Below, in pieces: positions 34,762 to 43,936 of a DNA stretch of 64,000 nt (position 1 is its first letter; every line of letters starts with the position of its first letter). The position numbers and the translations under genes are program-made. Source of the DNA: a virus; IMG/VR virus record IMGVR_UViG_3300042305_001986, positions 1 to 64,000 of that record. The stretch is one strand, 5' to 3'. Under the pieces are notes generated by a model. It ran no database searches, was not told the origin of the DNA, and saw nothing but the letters and a program-made list of their open reading frames with translations.

Positions 34762-36306
34762 ATGATTGATGCAAGTAGTTCGAGTACAAAGATAATTCAT
34801 CCTGGTGTATGTATATCGGTTGATGACCCTTTGGTCATTGGTAGAATTCGTGCCCATCCGTCCACACGATATATCAATGATATTGTCAAAGCAAGTTTTC
34901 CAAATGAAGTGTTCGATATACCAGGTGATATCCCATCTAAATATTTTTGGACAAAAAGAGATCCATTTGTTTTTAACTCACTTATTCCTTACTTTTTTAG
35001 ACAAGTCCCTCGTGTTGGTGAGTATGTTCATATCATTTATTCAAATCCAAGTTTTCAGGATGATAAGAACAAATTTTATGTTCAAGGTCCGATTTCATCA
35101 CCTACTCTTCAATACAAAGATGTTGCTGCAAATGCAGAACAATTGTTAACTTTGGGTGATAGAGTAAAATCTATGCCCAACCTTAAAAATTCTGACGGTT
35201 CATATAAAAACCCCAAAACCCAATCTATTTTCCCTGACCCTAATGACGTGGCAATTTTGGGAAGATACAACACGGACATAATATTAAAGGATGAAGATGT
35301 TATATTGAGGGCTGGAAAAGCAAAATCTATTGGTTTAAAGAATGCCAACGGATCAACATTTCCTTATGAGAACCCAAGAAGATCTTTTATTCAATTAAGT
35401 AACTTAGAAACTACGACTTCAGAAAAAACAATCAAGAAAGTTTTTAAAGCCGAGCAAACAGATGCTAATTTAACATACTTGGTTGAATGGGATATAATAA
35501 ATCTTAATAGTGGTGCTAATTTTACGGGTTCAATTTATTTTTATAGAATTGATGCTGGTCAAAATACAAAAACAAAAGATGTTTTACCTGACACCGTTAT
35601 TGAAGGAAAAACTTTAGCTTATAAAGAAGATTTTCAGGGTTTGTCTATGAGTGCAGCAACTGAATTTATCAATACCACAATGGCTAAGTTTAAAAATTCT
35701 ACCCTTACCATTTCCCCCTCTTTAGGGAATGTTTTTCCTTTTTATTATAGACCTAGTCAAAATGTTTTAAATACCACAACTCAAACCTCAGATCCCCTTT
35801 CTTTGGTCAATGCGTTGTCTTTTCAAAGTCAGATAGGTTTATCTTTGAGTTCAACAGAATCATCAGGTTTTGGGGGGTTCGGTTTAATCTTCTCGAAAGA
35901 TAAAAAAGGTAATCCAATTCAAATTAAACAGATTAATTTGGAGGACAGTAAAACCTCATCCGATAATTCTACAGTTCAAATATTTGGTGCAGATAAATTC
36001 TACTTTATATCACATCAATCTACAATACCCGGAAAAAAGAAAATCAATTTAGAAGGAACCAATTATGGAGTTTCGGGTGATTTTATAAATGAAAATGTTA
36101 TTGAAAACGTTTCATCTATGGTCAGAGGTGAGGAGTTATTAGAGTTATTGAATTATATCATTCAGTATTTGATAACTCACGTTCACTCATATCATGGATT
36201 ACCACCAGTACCAACCACAACAAACGGATCAACAACAACTGAATTGATGAAAAAGATGATGGACGCTTACCAAAAAGTTTTGAGTCAAAACTTTAAGTTG
36301 AATTGA
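34762..36306 (+). CDS. gp5-like baseplate hub (OB-fold) protein
   Basis: Residues 10-100 follow the OB-fold domain of T4 gp5/gpV-type spike proteins: GVCISVDDPLVIGRIRAHP, then FWTKRDPFVFNSLIPYFFRQVPRVGEYVHIIY. DIILKDEDVILRAGKA then leads into a beta-rich body. The protein lacks the lysozyme domain of T4 gp5. The C-terminal end (LITHVHSYHGLPPVP and a helix) is like the HxH-containing tip or trimer part of other phage spikes, which may bind iron. Likely the central baseplate spike used in membrane puncture. Confidence 0.75.
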   Translation: MIDASSSSTKIIHPGVCISVDDPLVIGRIRAHPSTRYINDIVKASFPNEVFDIPGDIPSKYFWTKRDPFVFNSLIPYFFRQVPRVGEYVHIIYSNPSFQDDKNKFYVQGPISSPTLQYKDVAANAEQLLTLGDRVKSMPNLKNSDGSYKNPKTQSIFPDPNDVAILGRYNTDIILKDEDVILRAGKAKSIGLKNANGSTFPYENPRRSFIQLSNLETTTSEKTIKKVFKAEQTDANLTYLVEWDIINLNSGANFTGSIYFYRIDAGQNTKTKDVLPDTVIEGKTLAYKEDFQGLSMSAATEFINTTMAKFKNSTLTISPSLGNVFPFYYRPSQNVLNTTTQTSDPLSLVNALSFQSQIGLSLSSTESSGFGGFGLIFSKDKKGNPIQIKQINLEDSKTSSDNSTVQIFGADKFYFISHQSTIPGKKKINLEGTNYGVSGDFINENVIENVSSMVRGEELLELLNYIIQYLITHVHSYHGLPPVPTTTNGSTTTELMKKMMDAYQKVLSQNFKLN

Positions 36307-36314
36307 TATTTATA
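36307..36314 (+). promoter_or_regulatory. TATTTATA motif before the 499-aa gene
   Basis: TATTTATAGATAAA begins here, 14 bases before the ATG at 36329; it is identical over 14 bases to the motif before 23042. Candidate late promoter. Confidence 0.4.
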
Positions 36315-36328
36315 GATAAAATATCAAT

Positions 36329-37828
36329 ATGTCTGACCATCGTTCGTATTTTAGTAGAAACAATACCATAGTTTTTAATTCTGAGGTAAACACGGGGAGA
36401 AACCCTGTTACAGAATTATTTTTTGGATCAAACTTTCCAGCCATAGGAACAAAATCTTTCTCAAGATTTATTTTTGATCTTGATTTAGAACCCCTCCAAC
36501 AGAAAATTACTGAAGGATATCTTAATTTATCCTGTAATACAAATATCACTCACGAATTAAGAATGACCAATTCCTCGGCCTTTGAGGATCTATTGAATGA
36601 AACGAATAGTGATGGTAGAAGAAGGTCAACTTCATTTGATTTGATTCTTTTTAGAATACCAAAATCGGGTGGTGCAACAGGAACAACACAGAGTTGGGAT
36701 GAAGGTGTTGGATATGATTTCAACGAAACCTCAGTAGATAATGTTGACAGTCAATATTATAGAAACATTATTGAAACTGATAAATCCTATTCATTGAGAC
36801 CATCAAATTACTTTGACAGACAACTTATTTACGATTGGAGCACAAACGGAATTTATATAAATGACAATAGTGGAACAAGTGGTAAGGTCAATTATTCTGC
36901 ACTCACCATTGTAGATACACAACATTTTGAGTTTGGTGATGAGGACATTTCATTTGACATGACGAGTGAAATTAACTCTATTTTAAACGGATCTTTAACC
37001 AATAATGTAGGGTGGGGTATTGCTTATGTACCACAAGTAGAAAACTTAACAGGTTTGAGTGAATCATATTTTGTAGGATTCTTCACAAGACACACTCAAA
37101 CATTTTATGAACCCTACCTTTACTCCACATGGAATGATGTAATCGATGATTCAAGAACCAATTTCACCGAAGGTACATCCAATGATCTTTATCTCTACAT
37201 ATCAAGGAACGGATCTCCAATAAATTTGGATTCAAGTCCTACGGTGGACATCTTGGATCCAAACGGAGATGAAATTGCGGGATTGACAGGTATTTCAACC
37301 TGTAGAGTTAGTAAAGGGATATATAAGGTTTCAGTACCTGCCATTACGGGGGGAAGTTTGAATTGTTTATATACCGATAGATGGAAAAATCTTGTGTTAA
37401 ATAGTGTTGCTTTATCCAATATTGATAATGAATTTGAACTCAAATCATATAGTGATAGTTTACAATATGACACCTCATTACCCGACACTCAAGAGTACGG
37501 ATTTACATTCTATGGAATTCAATACGCTGAGAAAATATTGAACACCGATCAAAGAAAAATATCGGTTATACCTAAAAAAGCATATACAAAGTCACATATT
37601 GTGGAAGATATTGATGTTCAATATAGAATATATGTAAAGGAGGGTCAAACAGAGGTTCAAGTTACAGATTGGACTGAACTTAATAGAACCCCACAAGAAT
37701 ACTTCTTCATATTAGATCTAAAAGACAAGATTCCAAATGAATATTTTATTGATTTACAACTAAATCAAAATAACAATGTTGTCACATACAAAAACGAAAT
37801 AAATTTCCAAGTCGTAAATAAAAAATGA
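36329..37828 (+). CDS. Beta-rich baseplate or tail protein (499 aa)
   Basis: Residues 1-250 look like a DNRLRE-type jelly roll (FIFDLDLEPLQQKITEGYL, FDMTSEINSIL), and ~280-380 an Ig-like domain (DLYLYISRNGSPIN, GIYKVSVPAITGG). The C-terminal part has further strands. No signal peptide. It follows the gp5-like gene and precedes a small Cys-rich protein by a four-base overlap. Likely a tail or baseplate wedge protein. Confidence 0.6.
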   Translation: MSDHRSYFSRNNTIVFNSEVNTGRNPVTELFFGSNFPAIGTKSFSRFIFDLDLEPLQQKITEGYLNLSCNTNITHELRMTNSSAFEDLLNETNSDGRRRSTSFDLILFRIPKSGGATGTTQSWDEGVGYDFNETSVDNVDSQYYRNIIETDKSYSLRPSNYFDRQLIYDWSTNGIYINDNSGTSGKVNYSALTIVDTQHFEFGDEDISFDMTSEINSILNGSLTNNVGWGIAYVPQVENLTGLSESYFVGFFTRHTQTFYEPYLYSTWNDVIDDSRTNFTEGTSNDLYLYISRNGSPINLDSSPTVDILDPNGDEIAGLTGISTCRVSKGIYKVSVPAITGGSLNCLYTDRWKNLVLNSVALSNIDNEFELKSYSDSLQYDTSLPDTQEYGFTFYGIQYAEKILNTDQRKISVIPKKAYTKSHIVEDIDVQYRIYVKEGQTEVQVTDWTELNRTPQEYFFILDLKDKIPNEYFIDLQLNQNNNVVTYKNEINFQVVNKK

Positions 37829-38079
37829 GTAAAATTATTTTAAATAATGAAGATATGAAAGAAATCTTGAGAAGATTCCTTATTGAAGCTTACATTACCG
37901 AGAAGAAGAAAAAATCAAATAAGTTATGTTCTCGTGGTATATCAGCAGCTAAAGCAAAATATGATGTATATCCAAGTGCATATGCTAATGGATATGCGGT
38001 TCAAGTGTGTAAAGGAAGGATGCCAGGTCTTGATGGTAAGAAAAGATGTTCAGGATCCTACTGTAAAGGTAAAAAATAA
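37825..38079 (+). CDS. Small Lys/Cys-rich phage protein (84 aa)
   Basis: KLCSRGISAAKAKYDVYPSA, then YANGYAVQVCKGRMPGL, resembles a motif common in marine phage proteins ('AKAKFDVYPSAYANAYA'). The C-terminus has more cysteines (KRCSGSYCKGKK). Basic, so it may bind DNA or membranes. The conserved AYANG part is family knowledge; function unknown. Last gene before the uptake cassette; the downstream 93 bases hold the cassette's promoter. Confidence 0.65.
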   Translation: MSKIILNNEDMKEILRRFLIEAYITEKKKKSNKLCSRGISAAKAKYDVYPSAYANGYAVQVCKGRMPGLDGKKRCSGSYCKGKK

Positions 38080-38096
38080 CCCCTTATTATTATTTA

Positions 38097-38113
38097 CTTA
38101 ACTTTCTCTTAAC
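38097..38113 (+). promoter_or_regulatory. Tandem CTTAAC repeats (Pho-box-like)
   Basis: CTTAAC occurs at 38097-38102 and again at 38108-38113, an 11-bp period. Such spacing is typical of response-regulator sites of the PhoB/PhoP family (B. subtilis TTAACA-like repeats, cyanobacterial CTTAACC). The second copy ends nine bases before the -35 element. Identity as a Pho box is inference. Confidence 0.4.
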
Positions 38114-38122
38114 AACCTTCTT

Positions 38123-38151
38123 TTGACCTATTGTAATTATAGACGTATAAT
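38123..38151 (+). promoter_or_regulatory. Sigma-70-like promoter for the uptake cassette
   Basis: TTGACC at 38123-38128 and TATAAT at 38146-38151 are separated by exactly 17 bases. It also contains a TTTG (38122-38125) and a TAATTTAC (from 38148), loosely like the Bacteroidota -33/-7 elements. It stands 21 bases before the first ATG of the cassette, so the two genes have their own promoter. Confidence 0.6.
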
Positions 38152-38172
38152 TTACAATAAATTTAAAAAAAG

Positions 38173-39765
38173 ATGATTATGAGAAAACAAATTTTGCTGA
38201 CCCTGTCACTATTTATGGGTCTTTTGACAACTAATGCTCAAGAATGGACTTGGGATTATGTAAACTACAGAGGTGCCTTCCCTGTAACTGACAACACAAC
38301 AGCAACTGATTGGACTTATGGATGGACAAATTGGGATCCACAAAACACAGAATACCCAACCCCGTCTATGATCCTTTCTTCAGATATTACGGTAAATACA
38401 ACCATCGGAGGTGTTGTTGAACTCCAAAACAAAGTATATGTCAAGAATGGTGCGGTTTTGACAATTCAACCAGGAACAATTATCAGAGGAGACGCATCCA
38501 CACAAGCAACTTTGATTGTAACAAAAGGTTCAAAAATTATTGCACAAGGGACACAAGACCAACCCATCGTTTTTACATCCAATCAACCTGTGGGTGAGAG
38601 AGCTGAGGGTGATTGGGGAGGATTAGTTATTTTGGGTAATGCGATCAACAATCAACCTGGCGGTATTGCAAATATTGAAGGTATTCCAGCCTCTTTGGAT
38701 ACTGAATACGGTGGAACTGATGATAATGACAACTCAGGTATATTAGAATATGTTAGAGTAGAATTTTGTGGTATCGCTCTTGAACCAAACAAAGAAATCA
38801 ACGGAATTACCTTTGGTTCTGTAGGTTCAGGAACTTATGTGAATAATCTTCAAGTATCTTATTCAGGTGATGATTCATTTGAATGGTTCGGTGGAACTGT
38901 AAATTGCAAACACCTCATCGCTTATAGTGGTATTGATGATGATTTTGATACCGACTTTGGTTACAGAGGAAAAGTTCAATTTGTTTTGTCCATCAGAAAC
39001 AAATATATGTATGATGCAGTCGGTGACTCCAACGCATTTGAATCAGACAACGATGGTCAAGGATCTGCTAATGAACCCCTAACCTCACCTGTTTTTTCTA
39101 ATGTAACTTTGGTTGGGCCGTTTGGTGATGATATCACCGATGACCTTCCAAACGGAGAAACTTTTGAGAAGGCTTTTAGATTAAGAAGAAACACTTCAAC
39201 TTCTGTATTCAACTCTTTGGTTACAGGTTGGGAAAAAGGTGTTTCTATTGAGGGCACTTCAACCCAAGTCAATGTAACAAACGGAGATTTGGTTTTTGCT
39301 AACAATATTTTGGCAGATCTTCCTGTTGGTTCAAATTGTGTTTCAGGAACGGAAGATTTTTACAATTCATTCTTTGGTGTAAACAACAACGACTCAACAA
39401 CAACAATTGAACAAATTGATTGGGTTAATTTGTTTGTTGATTTGGGTTTGACTCCTGATGCTAGACTTAGCGAAAGCAATTCACCAGCTTTGGGAGCGGA
39501 TTTCACACATCCACTTTTATCTAACCCTGTTGTGATCGGTGTTGAAGATGAACCCACATCCAACTTCACAATTTACCCCAACCCAACATCTGACTTTTTG
39601 AATGTTGTTTCACCAAATAGAACTCCTATCTTCGTGATGAATCAGGTGGGTCAAAGAGTTTATGAGGATTATGCACCAACCACAATCAATCTTTCAAACT
39701 TTGAAGATGGAATTTATTTCATTCAAACATCCAACGATGTTCAGAAGTTTGTAATACAAAAGTAA
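38173..39765 (+). CDS. Secreted parallel beta-helix protein with T9SS type A sorting domain
   Basis: Signal peptide: MIMRKQILLTLSLFMGLLTT followed by NAQ (cleavage near residue 23). The middle (VELQNKVYVKNGAVLTIQPG, GDWGGLVILGNAINN) has right-handed beta-helix character. The C-terminal ~75 residues, with FTIYPNPTSDFLNVV, NQVGQRVYED and GIYFIQTSNDVQKFVIQK, are a type A type-IX secretion sorting domain. Such proteins are secreted through the T9SS of Bacteroidota and often attached to the cell surface. The phage must use the host's T9SS. Two-gene operon: only one base lies between this gene and the receptor. Probably works with that receptor in nutrient capture; exact ligand unknown. Confidence 0.9.
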   Translation: MIMRKQILLTLSLFMGLLTTNAQEWTWDYVNYRGAFPVTDNTTATDWTYGWTNWDPQNTEYPTPSMILSSDITVNTTIGGVVELQNKVYVKNGAVLTIQPGTIIRGDASTQATLIVTKGSKIIAQGTQDQPIVFTSNQPVGERAEGDWGGLVILGNAINNQPGGIANIEGIPASLDTEYGGTDDNDNSGILEYVRVEFCGIALEPNKEINGITFGSVGSGTYVNNLQVSYSGDDSFEWFGGTVNCKHLIAYSGIDDDFDTDFGYRGKVQFVLSIRNKYMYDAVGDSNAFESDNDGQGSANEPLTSPVFSNVTLVGPFGDDITDDLPNGETFEKAFRLRRNTSTSVFNSLVTGWEKGVSIEGTSTQVNVTNGDLVFANNILADLPVGSNCVSGTEDFYNSFFGVNNNDSTTTIEQIDWVNLFVDLGLTPDARLSESNSPALGADFTHPLLSNPVVIGVEDEPTSNFTIYPNPTSDFLNVVSPNRTPIFVMNQVGQRVYEDYAPTTINLSNFEDGIYFIQTSNDVQKFVIQK

Positions 39766-39766
39766 A

Positions 39767-42550
39767 ATGAAATACTTCAACTTATTTATATTTTTATTCT
39801 TACCTTTTTGTTTATTTTCACAATATAATTTATCTGGCACGGTCAACGACTCTCAATCACGGGAGTCGTTGATTGGTGCAACGGTATATATTGAGGAATT
39901 AGGTAAAGGAACGATGAGTGACCTTGATGGAAACTTCTCAATTCAAAATATTCCTTCAGGGGTTTATAATGTTAGATTCAGTTTTATCGGTTATGACACT
40001 TCGGTTCAAAGTATAAATATGGTTGGAAAAAGTGGGGTTGTTGATGTATCTCTCAACCCCGTCTTTTTGGAAATAGGTGAGGCTACAGTTGTTGCTCAAG
40101 CGAATCAACAATCAACAACACAGATGATTGCTTTACAAAAAAGATCAGCATCAGTTATTGATGGTGTTTCTTCGGAGGTTTTCAGTAAAACACCCGACGC
40201 TAAAGCATCCGATGTATTCAAAAGAGTGGGGGGTGTAACGATACAAGAAAATAAATTTGTGATTATCAGAGGTTTAAACGATAGATATAACTTCGCTTAT
40301 ATCAACGGAACTCCTCTTCCTTCAACCGAATCAGATAGAAGAGCATTTTCATTTGATTTGTTTCCTTCCAATATGATTGACAACTTGTATGTTAATAAAT
40401 CGTCTTCACCTGATCTCTCTGGTGAATTCTCAGGTGGTTTAATTAACATCAATACAACAGATCCGAAGGAAGTGACATATCAGAATTTTCAGATCGGAAC
40501 ATCATTCAATACGATGACCACCTTCCAAGACTTTGGAACTTACAGAGGGAGTCCGATGGATCCAATTGGGTTGGGATCGGAATTTAGATGTTTACCCGAC
40601 AATATTCCAAACACTTCTGAGTTTGTAAATTTATCCAAACAAGAAAGGTCCGAACTTGCATCGTTGATTCAAACCGATTGGTCAACATATTCAAGAAAAG
40701 CACCTGTATCTTCTACTTTTCAATATTCAGTAGGAAAAAATTATTCATTTGGAAGTAGAACCCTTCTTTTAAGTGGAGCTTATAATTATTCAAGTCAGTT
40801 CAATACTACCACTACAACAAGAAGAGATTTTGAAGAACAAAGTTTGGAAGTTGTTCAAAAGATGGAACTTAATGATTCAGTTTTTGTTCACAATATTGCA
40901 AACAGTGGTCTTCTTAATTTTTCTTTGTTATTAAATCCTAACAATACCATAAAATTAAAGAACTTTTACACCATAAATTCTGAAGATAGAGTCAATGTAA
41001 GACAAGGTGTAAGGGAAATGGATAATGACCCAAGACAATGGGAAAAATCCACAAATTTTTGGTACACACAAAATAACTTTTTATCACAACAGTTAATTGG
41101 AACTCACAACATCATAAATTCAAAGTTGAATTGGAATTTGAGTTACAACAATGTTAAAAGAGATATTCCAAACTTAAGAAGAATAGTTTATCGAAAATAT
41201 TCTTTGAATGAAGATGATTCAAATACACAATATACCGCAGTTATACAATCAAATGGAACTATTCCCACCGCTGCGGGAAATATGTTTTGGTCTTATTCAG
41301 ATGAAGATCTATATTCAGGAAAATTAGATTGGTCAAGAAATATAACACTCGGTTCATTTGAAAATGAAGTGAAGATAGGAGGGATATATCAACACAGAGA
41401 TAGAAATTTTATCTCCCGTAACTTAGGTTATTCACAATACAAACCACAAAACGGTTATTTTGATAGTTCATTACTTCTATTGGATCCAAGTCAGATTTTT
41501 TCACAAGAAAATATGGGACTATTGGATAATGGGATGGGTGGATTCAAATTAGATGAATCAACCAACGTGGATGATAGTTATAACGCAAACTCCACATTAG
41601 GGGTGGGATATACATCATTTGATACAAAATATAGATCATTCAGATTTATATATGGGTTAAGAGTTGAAAATTACAATCAAAACTTTTTCTACACAGAATT
41701 TGGTTCAAATAAACCAATTCATATCAATAGTAATATAACTGACTTCTTACCTTCATTTAATTTTGTTTATACAATAAATGACAAGACCCAACTCAGGTCG
41801 TCCCTATATTCAAGTGTTTCAAGACCTGAATTTAGAGAACTTGCACCCTTCACCTTCTACAACTTTATTCAAGATAATATTATAACAGGAAATCCATATT
41901 TGGAGAGAACCAAAATAAATAACCAAGAAGTAAGGTTTGAGTTTTATCCCGATCTAAATGATATTTTTTCTATTTCAATATTCAACAAAAACCTGACCAA
42001 TCCAATTGAATTGATTAATAGAACTGGTGTTTCAGGAGCACCAGAGATTTATTATTCAAATGTTCAAAGTGCGTTTATCAGAGGTATTGAATTTGAAGGT
42101 AAAATAAATCTGATTGACAATCTAAATCTTACATCCAATGTTTCATTGGTTCAATCTGAAGTTGATTTGAATGGATTTGAAGGATCTGAAAATGGAAGAC
42201 CACTACAAGGTCAATCACCTTATGTTTATAACTTCGGTTTGTTATATAACACACAAAATAATTGGAATATTTCCGCAAGTTACAATATGGTTGGTCCGAG
42301 AATCTTCATCGTCGGAAATATTCAAGAACCATCGGTTTGGGAAAATGGAAGAAATTTGATTGATCTTCAGGTTTCCAAAAAATTCGGAAATGTTGAAATG
42401 AAGTTTAATGTTAGAGATTTACTCTCACAAGATTTGGTAATGTTCCAAGATCTTAACGGTAATGAAAAATTGGATGAGGGGGACAACAGATGGCAAGAAA
42501 CAAGGATGGGGTCAAATGTCAACTTTAGTTTGAAATATAATTTCAACTGA
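39767..42550 (+). CDS. TonB-dependent outer-membrane receptor (full length)
   Basis: Signal peptide MKYFNLFIFLFLPFCLFSQ, then a carboxypeptidase-D-regulatory-like domain at about 20-105 (SGTVNDSQSRESLIGATVYI, DGNFSIQNIPSG), a plug domain (about 130-230: KASDVFKRVGGVTI, IIRGLNDRYNF) and a barrel ending VNFSLKYNFN with the C-terminal aromatic signature. At 927 residues it is complete. Such receptors import ligands with energy from TonB. No SusD partner is present; the partner is the secreted beta-helix protein. Extra copies in a host cell could import a scarce nutrient, or alter the surface. There is no frameshift, so the gene appears functional. Confidence 0.93.
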   Translation: MKYFNLFIFLFLPFCLFSQYNLSGTVNDSQSRESLIGATVYIEELGKGTMSDLDGNFSIQNIPSGVYNVRFSFIGYDTSVQSINMVGKSGVVDVSLNPVFLEIGEATVVAQANQQSTTQMIALQKRSASVIDGVSSEVFSKTPDAKASDVFKRVGGVTIQENKFVIIRGLNDRYNFAYINGTPLPSTESDRRAFSFDLFPSNMIDNLYVNKSSSPDLSGEFSGGLININTTDPKEVTYQNFQIGTSFNTMTTFQDFGTYRGSPMDPIGLGSEFRCLPDNIPNTSEFVNLSKQERSELASLIQTDWSTYSRKAPVSSTFQYSVGKNYSFGSRTLLLSGAYNYSSQFNTTTTTRRDFEEQSLEVVQKMELNDSVFVHNIANSGLLNFSLLLNPNNTIKLKNFYTINSEDRVNVRQGVREMDNDPRQWEKSTNFWYTQNNFLSQQLIGTHNIINSKLNWNLSYNNVKRDIPNLRRIVYRKYSLNEDDSNTQYTAVIQSNGTIPTAAGNMFWSYSDEDLYSGKLDWSRNITLGSFENEVKIGGIYQHRDRNFISRNLGYSQYKPQNGYFDSSLLLLDPSQIFSQENMGLLDNGMGGFKLDESTNVDDSYNANSTLGVGYTSFDTKYRSFRFIYGLRVENYNQNFFYTEFGSNKPIHINSNITDFLPSFNFVYTINDKTQLRSSLYSSVSRPEFRELAPFTFYNFIQDNIITGNPYLERTKINNQEVRFEFYPDLNDIFSISIFNKNLTNPIELINRTGVSGAPEIYYSNVQSAFIRGIEFEGKINLIDNLNLTSNVSLVQSEVDLNGFEGSENGRPLQGQSPYVYNFGLLYNTQNNWNISASYNMVGPRIFIVGNIQEPSVWENGRNLIDLQVSKKFGNVEMKFNVRDLLSQDLVMFQDLNGNEKLDEGDNRWQETRMGSNVNFSLKYNFN

Positions 42551-42573
42551 TGTAAATATTACAGATTTTTGTG

Positions 42574-42581
42574 TATTTATT
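42574..42581 (+). promoter_or_regulatory. TATTTATT motif before small gene
   Basis: GTGTATTTATTG lies 16 bases before the ATG at 42598. Same motif class as at 23020 and 36307. Confidence 0.3.
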
Positions 42582-42597
42582 GACAAATCCCATAACA

Positions 42598-42774
42598 ATG
42601 AATTATCGGACCTATGAACTAATTAAGGAAGGAAAAGTTATTAACCAAACAGAGGCTCAATCTGCGGATTCAGCATTAGATTATTTTAATTTATTTCACG
42701 AAGATCTAATGTCTTCATCACACTACCAAATCAAATTTCGTAAATCTTCACAATCAAATCATTTGAACCTTTGA
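42598..42774 (+). CDS. Small protein of unknown function (58 aa)
   Basis: MNYRTYELIKEGKVINQTEA and SADSALDYFNLFHEDLM; a small alpha/beta protein. I use the ATG at 42598 rather than an in-frame start nine codons upstream because a TATTTATT element overlaps the latter. Its 3' end overlaps the convergent cupin-like gene by 44 bases. No family recognised. Confidence 0.5.
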   Translation: MNYRTYELIKEGKVINQTEAQSADSALDYFNLFHEDLMSSSHYQIKFRKSSQSNHLNL

Positions 42775-43000
42775 TAATTCGGTGATAACTTTCTTTGGGG
42801 ATGTTCAATACATCCCCTTTTTTCATTTCTGTTGGTAGTTGATCTTCAAATTGAAAATACCACCCGTCAGACTCCAATATCTCCACGATACGGTCGTTTC
42901 TATCACGATGCCATACCAGTTCATCACTCTCAACATTTTCTTTGAAAACACGAGTGATTATACTGTCATTTACTTCTTCCTGATAAGGATTTACCACCAT
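42731..43000 (-). CDS. Cupin-like phage protein (89 aa)
   Basis: WHRDRNDRIVEILESDGWYF, MKKGDVLNIPKESYHRII and NDLIVKIYEI follow a cupin-type strand order with an H-x-D near the start and a KGD-x-x-x-IP-x-x-x-x-H motif. Similar small proteins occur in marine T4-like phages. The ATG at 43000 (MVVNPYQEE) is chosen because it overlaps the preceding gene's stop by ten bases (ATGGTGGTAA); a longer reading would overlap ~100 bases of that gene. Possible metal or sugar binding. Confidence 0.65.
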   Translation of the reverse strand: MVVNPYQEEVNDSIITRVFKENVESDELVWHRDRNDRIVEILESDGWYFQFEDQLPTEMKKGDVLNIPKESYHRIIKGSNDLIVKIYEI

Positions 43001-43893
43001 GTTCCACCACCACTTAATCCTAAAGACTTTGCATATCTTGGTAAACGACAAGCCCAATAAGATGCAGTTGTTTTGTCTTTGGTTGTATGACACTTGTGTC
43101 TTGCAGCAAATGATCTCTTAGCCGCAGGATCTTTTAATTTAACGGCCAAAGATCCACCACCTCCGGCTGCACCAAAGGAAACTTTTTTTACATTACCCGT
43201 CTTTGGATCTTTTACATAAACCTTGAACTTTTTTCCACCACTACCACCTCTCATAGGTTTATTTAATTGAACCTTTTTTCCCTGATATTCAGCTTCATAC
43301 AACATCGGGACATCCAAAGGAACCAATTCCCCTTCATAAAGTTCAAACAATCCGATATCAGTATTTTTGATTAACCATCTGTCCACTTGATTGGTGAAGT
43401 TTTCATAACCTAAACTTCTTGCCTCTCTAAATAAAGAGAAATATTTGTCAGATCCCATCCTAAAAACATTTTCGTGAATTGAAATATTATTATCTATATG
43501 ATATTTCATTTCTTCACTCAAAACAATCTTATTTTCGTTGAGAGTTTTCCACTCAAAAATTGGCTTTTTATCCATAACTGATTCTTTTTTGTATCCTTTT
43601 ATTTGAATTCTTGTTGGTTTTTGTCCCTTCCCTGATTGAGGATCTTTCTTTTCTTTTGCTCTTTTTCTTGCACAAGCGGATTTCTTTTCTTCTTCACTCA
43701 TTTTGGAAGCCACAGATCTAGCCCTACATACAGGATAACCTTTTGTTTCACCCTCATCTCTTCCACAGGGGGGATGACCACCACCTTCCTTTTTTTTACA
43801 TATATTTACCCACGGACCTTGTGGTTGTTTTGATCCTTTAGATTTTTTCTTTTTACCAAACCAAACCGCTAAATCTTCTTTTAACTGAGACAT
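42991..43893 (-). CDS. Basic phage protein with Cys-rich N-terminus and GGGTWW C-terminus (300 aa)
   Basis: N-terminal ~100 residues are very basic with spaced cysteines (WVNICKKKEGGGHPPCGRDE, GYPVCRARSV, SACARKRAK). The middle (KPIFEWKTLNE ... IGLFELYEGE) is ordinary. The end, FAARHKCHTTKDKTTASYWA then CRLPRYAKSLGLSGGGTWW, is a motif recognisable in other phage proteins. Probable packaged or DNA-associated protein; function unproven. A TATTTATC motif precedes its ATG by ten bases. Confidence 0.6.
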   Translation of the reverse strand: MSQLKEDLAVWFGKKKKSKGSKQPQGPWVNICKKKEGGGHPPCGRDEGETKGYPVCRARSVASKMSEEEKKSACARKRAKEKKDPQSGKGQKPTRIQIKGYKKESVMDKKPIFEWKTLNENKIVLSEEMKYHIDNNISIHENVFRMGSDKYFSLFREARSLGYENFTNQVDRWLIKNTDIGLFELYEGELVPLDVPMLYEAEYQGKKVQLNKPMRGGSGGKKFKVYVKDPKTGNVKKVSFGAAGGGGSLAVKLKDPAAKRSFAARHKCHTTKDKTTASYWACRLPRYAKSLGLSGGGTWW

Positions 43894-43903
43894 CTTTTTT
43901 ATT

Positions 43904-43911
43904 GATAAATA
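43904..43911 (-). promoter_or_regulatory. TATTTATC motif before the 300-aa gene
   Basis: On the minus strand TATTTATC lies ten bases before the ATG at 43893. Same class as other candidate late-promoter elements. Confidence 0.3.
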
Positions 43912-43936
43912 TAACGAAAAATTGTATTTTTTACCT

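Noticed and set aside
38173-42550. Reading the cassette as a SusC/SusD polysaccharide utilisation locus
   Set aside because: No SusD-type lipoprotein is present; the partner is a T9SS beta-helix protein. It is TonB-dependent uptake of unknown ligand.
42551-42563. TGTAAATATTACA just after the TonB receptor as terminator
   Set aside because: Only a five-pair AT-rich stem; the T-run after it is short. Possible but not supported.
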